Shown here one piece after another: positions 1 to 4,949 of a stretch of DNA of 11,262 bases. The stretch comes from Minisyncoccota bacterium (GTDB lineage Bacteria; Patescibacteriota; Minisyncoccia; Phycocordibacterales; GCA-2747955): contig JAGLGQ010000071.1 in the NCBI GenBank assembly GCA_023143935.1, positions 1-11,262 on the forward strand. Reading direction: 5' to 3'. The first letter of the stretch is position 1, and each line of letters begins with the position of its first letter. Below the pieces are notes generated by a model. The model was not told the DNA's origin, ran no database searches, and worked only from the letters and a program-made list of their open reading frames with translations. The position numbers and the translations under genes are program-made.

Positions 1-25
1 TTAATTAACAATCAAATTTTCTAAA

Positions 26-160
26 GTCGGACCTTAACGCGATGGACGACCACGACACGTTTTTCAAGAGGTCCGACTAGTAGGATTTTGCGAAATCCTA
101 CAAATCGGACCTCAACGACGCGACCTCGACGACGATGAGGATGAAAAGGTGTTGAGTTGG
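26..160. other. G+C-rich structured intergenic island
   Basis: By hand count this stretch is about half G+C, while neighbouring DNA is nearer a quarter. Positions 68-76 and 105-113 form a perfect 9-bp stem. Inside it, after a 3x3 internal loop, 80-88 pairs with 93-101 (9 bp) around the tetraloop TGCG at 89-92. The same segment 69-77 can instead pair perfectly with 26-34, because TCGGACCT occurs both at 27-34 and at 105-112. A weaker stem CCTC/GAGG lies at 124-127/137-140. One frame is open from 25 to the TGA at about 136, but it is Thr/Arg-rich low complexity with no good start. I do not recognise a known RNA family (not tmRNA, RNase P RNA or 5S rRNA). A dispersed palindromic repeat or an unknown structured RNA are both possible. 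Confidence 0.6.
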
Positions 161-178
161 GTAAAAGTGGGATTTTTT

Positions 179-216
179 ATAGTGTCCCCTATAGAGTACT
201 CTATAGGGGACACTAT
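179..216. repeat. Perfect 38-bp palindrome
   Basis: Positions 179-197 are the exact reverse complement of 198-216, with the centre inside AGTACT and each arm carrying a CCCC or GGGG block. No mismatch is present. It is preceded by a T-rich tract and followed by TTTTGGGGGG, so the plus-strand side has only a short T-run and the minus-strand side has A's. It is therefore a poor intrinsic terminator in either direction. A cruciform-forming site, a dimeric protein-binding site or a dispersed palindromic repeat fit better. Confidence 0.75.
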
Positions 217-230
217 TTTGGGGGGTTAAA

Positions 231-278
231 AAATGTATATTTAAATAGCTATTTAAATAGCTATTAAAATAGCTATTT
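231..278. repeat. Tandem 12-bp palindromic units (four, one degenerate)
   Basis: The units lie head to tail with no spacer. Positions 243-254 are AAATAGCTATTT, 255-266 differ only at the last base, and 267-278 are again AAATAGCTATTT. The preceding 231-242 (AAATGTATATTT) matches 9 of 12 positions. Each full unit is itself a palindrome, so the array looks like repeated sites for a dimeric DNA-binding protein. In DNA this A+T-rich, a replication-slippage origin is also possible. Confidence 0.65.
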
Positions 279-281
279 AAT

Positions 282-325
282 AACGACGCAAAAAATTGCT
301 ATCGCAATTTTTTGCGTCGTTTTTT
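282..325 (+). terminator. Rho-independent terminator-like hairpin
   Basis: Positions 282-299 pair perfectly with 304-321 (18 bp) around the 4-base loop TATC. On the plus strand this is followed by more T's (322-325) and then a T/A-rich tract. No gene lies directly upstream inside the window, so it would end a transcript that starts left of the window or within the structured island. The octamer AACGACGC in its left arm also occurs at 114-121, so the right arm has a second possible partner upstream. Confidence 0.75.
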
Positions 326-371
326 AAATTTATATTTTTTTTATATTTTTTAATTTAAATTTTTAGTAATC

Positions 372-399
372 TTGATTTTTTTGAGAAATGTAATATAAT
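372..399 (+). promoter_or_regulatory. Sigma-70-type promoter of the L32 gene
   Basis: TTGATT at 372-377 and TATAAT at 394-399 are separated by 16 bp. The -10 box ends ten bases before the ATG at 410, so transcription should begin about three bases before the start codon. Confidence 0.65.
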
Positions 400-409
400 A
401 CCATGTTAT

Positions 410-733
410 ATGAGTAGTAGAATGAGAGTAACAAAGGGACATACAGGAAACCGAAGAGGGCATCACGGAATTGTTATGCCCCGTTTATCAATTTGTTCTA
501 ATTGTGGAGGTTATCATGAAAGACATAGGGTATGTTTAGAGTGTGGTTTCTATAAAGGAAAACAAGTTTTTAATGTTAAGAATAAAAAAAGTCTTGTAAC
601 TGATGCTAATGATAAAAAATCTAATGATGATTCAAAGAAAGCAACAAATAAAAAGATAGAAACGAAAGATAAAGAAAAAATTAAAGAGTCAAAAGTTGAG
701 AAGAAGGTACAAAGACGAGAAACAAATAAATAA
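410..733 (+). CDS. rpmF: 50S ribosomal protein L32 with lysine-rich C-terminal tail
   Basis: This is a small zinc-binding protein of the large ribosomal subunit. The L32 core occupies about residues 1-56: MRVTKGHTGNRRGHH near the N-terminus, then the zinc ribbon with C29xxC32 and C42xxC45 and the family signature HRVCLECGFYKGK (39-51). The ATG at 410 is preferred because an MSxRMR start is usual for L32 of this lineage and the -10 box lies just upstream. The odd part is length: L32 is usually about 55 to 65 residues, but here residues 57-107 form an added tail dominated by Lys, Asp, Glu, Asn and Ser, with no aromatic residues and probably disordered. The tail is in the same open frame and ends in TAA. 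Identity is secure; the role of the tail is unknown. Confidence 0.93.
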   Translation: MSSRMRVTKGHTGNRRGHHGIVMPRLSICSNCGGYHERHRVCLECGFYKGKQVFNVKNKKSLVTDANDKKSNDDSKKATNKKIETKDKEKIKESKVEKKVQRRETNK

Positions 734-758
734 TTGAGTTATTAATCAATAAACAATT

Positions 759-796
759 AAAAAACATCATGTTTTTTAAAAAATATGGTGTTTTTT
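759..796 (+). terminator. Terminator of the L32 transcript
   Basis: Positions 759-770 pair with 785-796 (12 bp, one G-U in RNA). The 14-base loop is itself self-complementary (TTTTTTAAAAAA at 772-783), and the right arm ends in six T's. It sits between the L32 stop codon and the next promoter, whose extended -10 starts four bases later. Confidence 0.6.
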
Positions 797-799
797 ATA

Positions 800-808
800 T
801 GTTATAAT
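800..808 (+). promoter_or_regulatory. Extended -10 promoter of the prepilin peptidase gene
   Basis: TGTTATAAT, a TGn-extended -10 box without a recognisable -35. It ends seven bases before the ATG at 816, which puts the expected transcription start at the start codon (leaderless). Confidence 0.65.
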
Positions 809-815
809 TCTTTTA

Positions 816-1661
816 ATGATAGAGTTTTTAGTTTTATATCTTATATTTAGTTTTTCGTTTGGGACAATTATTGGTTCTTTTGTGAATGTTCTTGCGATTG
901 AGCTTGAACCGAATGTATTTTCTCAAAAAACTAAAAAAAGTTTTTGGTCTAGAATAAACAGGAGGTCTATTTGTCCAAAATGTAAAAAAAAATTAGAATT
1001 TTTTGAATTAGTACCCATTTTATCTTTTATTTTTTTAAGAGCAAAGTGTTCTGGTTGTTCTAATAAAATTTCTTTTAGATATTTTTTTGTTGAAATTTTT
1101 TCTGGACTTGTTTTTGCTGGTTTATTTTATTTTTTATTTCAAAAATATTTTTTAATTGTTAATGGTTTTATGATTACAGAATTTTTTTATTGGACTTTAA
1201 TTTTAGTTGGATTAATTGTTATTTTTCTTTTTGATTTTAAACATAAAGTTATTCCTAATATTGTAATTTTTCCATTATTTTTTCTTGCTGTTTTTTATTC
1301 TATTTTTAATTTTCAAACTTTTTCTTTTCAGTTTGTAGAATTTTTTCCAGATTTAGTGCGTTCTGTGTTTTTTGCATTTCCTTTTTTTGCTTTATGGTTT
1401 TTATCAAAAGGTCGTGCTATTGGTTTTGCTGATTGGAAATTAATTTTAGTGCTTTCTTTTTTTATGGTTGATTATTGGCAAAATTTATTTTTTGTTTTTG
1501 CTTCTTTTTGGGTTGGGGCGATATATTCGTTACCACTTGTATTTTTTAAGAAAAAAATTTCCATGAAATCAGAAGTACCCTTTGGTCCTTTTATAATTTT
1601 AGCTTTTTTAATAGTTTTATTTTTTAATTTATCATATTTTTCTTTTTTAAACTTTTTTTAA
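816..1661 (+). CDS. pilD: Prepilin peptidase (type IV leader peptidase, A24 family)
   Basis: This is a membrane aspartic protease that cleaves the leader of type IV pilin-like precursors and, in many homologues, N-methylates the new N-terminus. Visible features are the N-terminal GTIIGSFVNV block (16-25) and two cysteine pairs, C53xxC56 and C78xxC81, which form the cytoplasmic zinc-binding region. The first catalytic Asp, D140, lies in FDFKHKVIPN; the second, D206, lies in GFADWKL; a GPF motif is at 257-259. The rest is hydrophobic, with several membrane segments. Length 281 is normal. An oddity is Ala205, where the usual GxGD motif has Gly. The start is fixed by the promoter seven bases upstream. 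No pilin or pilus assembly gene is in this window. Coding DNA is very T-rich, as expected for a membrane protein in a low G+C genome. Confidence 0.9.
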   Translation: MIEFLVLYLIFSFSFGTIIGSFVNVLAIELEPNVFSQKTKKSFWSRINRRSICPKCKKKLEFFELVPILSFIFLRAKCSGCSNKISFRYFFVEIFSGLVFAGLFYFLFQKYFLIVNGFMITEFFYWTLILVGLIVIFLFDFKHKVIPNIVIFPLFFLAVFYSIFNFQTFSFQFVEFFPDLVRSVFFAFPFFALWFLSKGRAIGFADWKLILVLSFFMVDYWQNLFFVFASFWVGAIYSLPLVFFKKKISMKSEVPFGPFIILAFLIVLFFNLSYFSFLNFF

Positions 1662-1665
1662 AGAG

Positions 1666-1674
1666 TGATATAAT
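1666..1674 (+). promoter_or_regulatory. Extended -10 promoter of the PBP2 gene
   Basis: TGATATAAT starts five bases after the stop codon of the previous gene and ends ten bases before the ATG at 1685, predicting a leader of about four bases. There is no clear -35 and no Shine-Dalgarno. Confidence 0.6.
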
Positions 1675-1684
1675 TGCTAAATAG

Positions 1685-3379
1685 ATGTTTGGATTATTTA
1701 AAAAAAAAAGGTTTAGAAAAAAATTAGATTTAGATGCTAGTATCGCGTTTTTGGATTCTAAAAATTTACCAGAGTTTGATTCTGATAAATTTGAGGGAGT
1801 TTTGGAGCAACCTTTGAGTAAAAAAAATTTTATTGGTATATTTGTTGTTTTTTTAATAATTTCATTTGTTTTTTTAATAAAAACATTTAATATGCAAATT
1901 ATTAATGGTGAAGAATATTTTAAAAAAGCACAGGGTAATTTTATAAAAACAGCTATTTTGTTTTCAGAAAGGGGTGTGGTTTCAGACAGGAATGGAAAGG
2001 AATTAATATGGAATGAAAGAAATATAAATGATAGATTTGCAAAAAGAAGATATATTGAGGATGTGGGATTTTCTCACATACTTGGTTTTTTGTCATATCC
2101 TCAAAAAGATAAATCTAATAATTTTTTTGAAAAGGAATATAAGGGTAAGGCTGGAGTGGAAAAATATTTTAATGATAAATTAAATGGTGTTTTGGGAAAA
2201 AGAATTTTGGAGACAAGTGCTACTGGCGAAGTAATTTCAGAAAATGTTATTCAATTATCTCAAGCTGGTGAGAATGTAGCACTTTCTATTGATGCGGATA
2301 TTCAAAAAGAAATGGCAGAGCTTTTAAATGATTTTATAAATGAAAAAAATTTTGATGGAGCTTCTGGAGTTTTGATGTCAGTTGAAAATGGAGAAATAAT
2401 ATCATTGGTTTCTTTGCCAGAGTATGATTCTAATATTTTAACAGATGGTAGAGATAAAAAAAAAATAAAAGAATATATATTTGATGAAAAAAAACCTTTT
2501 TTAAATAGAGTTACTTTGGGGGAGTTTGCTCCCGGTTCAGTTGTGAAACCGTTTATTGCTTTAAAAGCTTTAAAAGAAAAAATTATTTCTCCATATGAAA
2601 AAATTTATACTAATGGAAAATTAATTTTACCAAATCCATACCATCCTGATAAACCATCAATTTTTTATGATTTTCGTAATAATGGAATAGTGGATATGAA
2701 AAAAGCTATTGCTGTTTCTTCTAATATTTATTTTTATATTTTAGGTGGTGGATTTGAGAATAGAAAGGGGTTGGGTATAAATAGATTATATGAAAATTTT
2801 ACAGATTTTGGTTTTGGGGAACAAACAGAAGTGGAATATATGATAGAGAAAGATGGAATAGTTCCATCGATAGAATGGAAAAAAAGAGTTTTTGGTACGA
2901 ATTGGAATATTGGTAATACTTACTATGCTTCTATCGGACAGTTTGGTTTTGTTGCTACGCCACTTCAAATAGCGGTTGCGGTTTCGGCTATTGCTAATGA
3001 GGGGGAAGTGTTAAGACCTAAAATTTTAAAAGATTCTGAAAAGGATGTAAGAAGAAAATTAGATTTTGATAAAAAAGATTATGAGGTGGTTAAACAAGCC
3101 ATGAGAGAAACTGCTCTTTCGGGGACTACAATGTCTTTGAATTTACCATTTGTAAAAATTGCTTCCAAATCTGGTACTGCTGAAAGGGGAAAGAATAGAA
3201 GTAGAGTAAATTCTTGGGTAATGGGATTTTTTCCATATGATAAACCAAAATATGCTTTTGTGTTTTTAGCTGAAAATGGATATGCTGGGGAAAATCTTAA
3301 TCCTGTTTCTTTGGTGTCATCTGCTTTTTTTAAAAAACTTGAGGAGAAAGGGTTACTTGAAAGATTGTTAGAACATTAA
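1685..3379 (+). CDS. mrdA: Penicillin-binding protein 2-type transpeptidase (class B PBP)
   Basis: This is a peptidoglycan DD-transpeptidase, anchored in the membrane with its catalytic domain outside, of the elongation type that normally works with RodA. Order of parts: a basic cytoplasmic N-terminus (1-48), one membrane segment (about 49-66), and a PBP dimerisation/pedestal region including SERGVVSDRNGKEL (94-107) and GKAGVEKYF (154-162). The transpeptidase domain follows, with all three active-site motifs: S285-V-V-K288, S345-S-N347 and K495-S-G-T498 (KSGT in place of the commoner KTGT). At 564 residues it is somewhat shorter than E. coli PBP2 (633). PBP3/FtsI is the alternative; the pedestal style and the absence of a division cluster favour PBP2. 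No rodA or mreB is adjacent. No terminator follows, so read-through into the next gene is likely. Confidence 0.9.
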   Translation: MFGLFKKKRFRKKLDLDASIAFLDSKNLPEFDSDKFEGVLEQPLSKKNFIGIFVVFLIISFVFLIKTFNMQIINGEEYFKKAQGNFIKTAILFSERGVVSDRNGKELIWNERNINDRFAKRRYIEDVGFSHILGFLSYPQKDKSNNFFEKEYKGKAGVEKYFNDKLNGVLGKRILETSATGEVISENVIQLSQAGENVALSIDADIQKEMAELLNDFINEKNFDGASGVLMSVENGEIISLVSLPEYDSNILTDGRDKKKIKEYIFDEKKPFLNRVTLGEFAPGSVVKPFIALKALKEKIISPYEKIYTNGKLILPNPYHPDKPSIFYDFRNNGIVDMKKAIAVSSNIYFYILGGGFENRKGLGINRLYENFTDFGFGEQTEVEYMIEKDGIVPSIEWKKRVFGTNWNIGNTYYASIGQFGFVATPLQIAVAVSAIANEGEVLRPKILKDSEKDVRRKLDFDKKDYEVVKQAMRETALSGTTMSLNLPFVKIASKSGTAERGKNRSRVNSWVMGFFPYDKPKYAFVFLAENGYAGENLNPVSLVSSAFFKKLEEKGLLERLLEH

Positions 3380-3399
3380 TTTTAGTAATATTTCTTATT

Positions 3400-3408
3400 T
3401 GTTATAAT
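3400..3408 (+). promoter_or_regulatory. Extended -10 promoter of the lipid-kinase-like gene
   Basis: TGTTATAAT lies 18 bases before the ATG at 3427. A second, weaker hexamer TATAAG at 3412-3417 would give a leaderless start. No Shine-Dalgarno is present in the short leader. Confidence 0.55.
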
Positions 3409-3426
3409 GTTTATAAGATTTTAATT

Positions 3427-4065
3427 ATGAATTTTTTGAATATTATATTTTTTATTTTTTTGGTGGGAATATTTTTGTTTTTTAGTGAGTTTTTGAAATT
3501 AAAATTTTCTGGAATAAATAAGGAATTTTTGAGAAAAATACCACATATTTTTATTGGAATTATTTTTGCTGTTTTGCCGTATTTTTTAAATAAAGAGGAA
3601 ATTATTTTTTTAGCTTTTATGTTAACTTTGGGGGTGATTTTGAATAAGTTTGTGAAAGTATTTTCTGCTATTTTTGATATAGAAAGATTTAGTGTTGGGG
3701 TATTTTTAACTCCTATATCTTTGGGGATTTCGGCATGGTATTTTTTGCCACAGTATCCGATGGCTTTTTCAGTAGGATTTTTAGTTTTGGCTTTTTCCGA
3801 TTCTTTTGCATCAATGGTAGGAAAACTTTTTCAAAGTAAAAAAATAATTTCAAATATTAGTGAAAAAACTTATTTGGGTTCTTTTTCTTGTTTTATAATT
3901 ACATTTGGTATTTTTTTTGCGGGTTCGTTATTAAAAGGAGATATTTTTTTTGTTAAGGTTTTTCTTTTTTCTTTTATGATTACTGTAGTTGAATTTTTTA
4001 TAATTTTTGGTTTTGATAATATCGCCATCCCTTTTGTGTCTGCATATTTATTTACTTTGATTTGA
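3427..4065 (+). CDS. Polyprenol/phytol/dolichol kinase-like membrane protein
   Basis: This is an integral membrane protein of 212 residues with about seven hydrophobic segments. It carries the hallmarks of the SEC59/DGK1/VTE5 family of CTP-dependent lipid kinases: R36-K37-x-x-H40 (RKIPHI), the acidic motif around D125 (LAFSDSFASMVGKLF), the SEKTYLGS block (145-152) and a late FDN..IP motif (196-202). These proteins phosphorylate isoprenoid alcohols or diacylglycerol; the substrate cannot be read from the sequence. Lying directly behind a PBP2 gene, a role in recycling or making a polyprenyl-phosphate carrier for the envelope is an attractive inference, not a demonstrated link. The gene ends in TGA, the only TGA stop among the complete genes here. 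A CDP-diglyceride synthase-like activity is the main alternative, since the folds share motifs. Confidence 0.75.
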   Translation: MNFLNIIFFIFLVGIFLFFSEFLKLKFSGINKEFLRKIPHIFIGIIFAVLPYFLNKEEIIFLAFMLTLGVILNKFVKVFSAIFDIERFSVGVFLTPISLGISAWYFLPQYPMAFSVGFLVLAFSDSFASMVGKLFQSKKIISNISEKTYLGSFSCFIITFGIFFAGSLLKGDIFFVKVFLFSFMITVVEFFIIFGFDNIAIPFVSAYLFTLI

Positions 4066-4070
4066 TGTAT

Positions 4071-4099
4071 TTGACATGTAATTAGAGTTATAGTAGAAT
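4071..4099 (+). promoter_or_regulatory. Near-consensus sigma-70 promoter
   Basis: TTGACA (4071-4076), a 17-bp spacer and TAGAAT (4094-4099). It is the only promoter here with a consensus -35. The expected start near 4106 leaves a leader of about 25 bases before the ATG at 4131, and that leader has no Shine-Dalgarno. Confidence 0.75.
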
Positions 4100-4130
4100 A
4101 ATTAGATTAGAATTAATTGATGATATTATT

Positions 4131-4823
4131 ATGACGCACGAAAGATTTCTTCAAAATGCACGCAATACACATAAACAGGGTTTTAAAATGTTGGATCAGG
4201 GGGTGAAAGATTTTTGGGAAGTATTTAATGCGCGATCTGAGGAGTTTAGAAAAACATTTACGGGGGAAATAATAGGGCAAAAAAGAGGAAAGATAAAAAA
4301 GGAAAAATCTGATAAATTAATGGTTCCTGCGTTTGATAGAGTGGTATTACCTGATGGATTAAATGATAATGATAATGATATAAGAGAGGATTCTCATGAT
4401 TTATTTTGGGAAGGTTTTAAAATATGTAGTAAATTACAGGGGCAATGGGTCAAAAGTCTTTTTAAAATAAATGAAGAGTTGTTTAATGTGGGAGCTACAG
4501 AACAATTAAGAGAGTTGGAAATATTTCCTGTGCCCGAGGAAGGAGGTAATGATAATTTTGAAGAAGGAAGAATATTAAAAAAAGGATTGCTTGAAGGAGT
4601 TGATGTGCAAGAAAAGCGGTGGATGGTAAATTTTTTTGAAATTGAAGGAAATTTTGACGGTTACGGAGTTATTCGTAGTGGTAGAATATCTCCCGAAGTT
4701 GTAAAAGGAATAAAAGCAAAAGGTTTTGGATATTTTGGCATAAAATTTTCGAAAGGTAATCATATGATAATACATGATGATGAGGTGTATGGAAGGGCAA
4801 TGATTAAATTTATTAAAGAATAA
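4131..4823 (+). CDS. Protein of unknown function, predicted soluble
   Basis: I do not recognise this 230-residue protein. It has no signal peptide, membrane segment or familiar catalytic motif. Residues 1-60 look helical and charged (MTHERFLQNARNTHKQGF at the start). Residues 75-90 are an Asp/Asn-rich linker (DGLNDNDNDIREDSHD). About 90-130 has aromatic amphipathic character. The C-terminal part from about 160 (EKRWMVNFFEIEG, then GFGYFGIKF and HMIIHDDEVYGRAMIKF) alternates as in a small beta-rich domain. Coding G+C is higher than in its neighbours (about a third in sampled lines, against 20 to 27 percent), and the gene has its own consensus promoter and its own terminator. That marks it as an independent, possibly well expressed or acquired unit. 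The ATG at 4131 is the first after the promoter in an otherwise intact frame. Confidence 0.75.
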   Translation: MTHERFLQNARNTHKQGFKMLDQGVKDFWEVFNARSEEFRKTFTGEIIGQKRGKIKKEKSDKLMVPAFDRVVLPDGLNDNDNDIREDSHDLFWEGFKICSKLQGQWVKSLFKINEELFNVGATEQLRELEIFPVPEEGGNDNFEEGRILKKGLLEGVDVQEKRWMVNFFEIEGNFDGYGVIRSGRISPEVVKGIKAKGFGYFGIKFSKGNHMIIHDDEVYGRAMIKFIKE

Positions 4824-4835
4824 TATATTTTTTAT

Positions 4836-4862
4836 AGCATATTTTATGGAATGTGCTTTTTT
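4836..4862 (+). terminator. Terminator of the unknown-protein gene
   Basis: AGCATATT (4836-4843) pairs with AATGTGCT (4850-4857), 8 bp with one G-U, around a six-base loop. A run of six T's (4857-4862) follows. It begins 13 bases after the stop codon. Confidence 0.6.
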
Positions 4863-4902
4863 AAACAAGTTCAATTTGTTGAAAAAAAGGTTATTGAAAA
4901 TT

Positions 4903-4947
4903 AAATAATTAAATATACATTTAAATGTATATTTAATTATTTTTTTT
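4903..4947. terminator. Bidirectional terminator between convergent genes
   Basis: Positions 4903-4922 are the exact reverse complement of 4923-4942 (20-bp arms, no mismatch). The plus-strand side runs into T's to 4947; the minus-strand side continues into AATTTTC. It lies between the end of the plus-strand gene at 4823 and the minus-strand helicase stop at 4950, so it can serve both. All paired bases except one G-C pair are A-T, so it gains stability from length. Confidence 0.65.
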
Positions 4948-4949
4948 AA

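Noticed and set aside
25..138. Open plus-strand frame through the G+C-rich island (Thr/Arg-rich), and a 12-codon ATG frame at 42-80
   Set aside because: No promoter-spaced start, low-complexity composition forced by the repeated hairpin arms, and no resemblance to a protein family.
231..278. CRISPR array
   Set aside because: The 12-bp units have no unique spacers between them, are too short, and no cas genes are present.
1..409. tRNA, tmRNA, RNase P RNA or 5S rRNA in the gene-free left region
   Set aside because: No cloverleaf, TTCRANY loop, tmRNA ends or RNase P conserved blocks could be seen on either strand.
2786..2968. Minus-strand open frame inside the PBP2 gene, and similar antisense frames inside the helicase, tsaD and the unknown gene
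   Set aside because: They mirror strongly supported coding frames on the other strand and have no promoter, motif or family support of their own.
4063..4100. Recoding of TGA as glycine (genetic code 25), with the lipid-kinase-like gene reading on to the TAA at 4098-4100
   Set aside because: The family normally ends close to the TGA. The extension would run through a consensus promoter, and no other gene has an in-frame TGA.
4923..4936. 14-base match between the terminator palindrome and the degenerate first unit at 231-244
   Set aside because: Both are A+T-only except for one G, so a chance match is expected in DNA of this composition.
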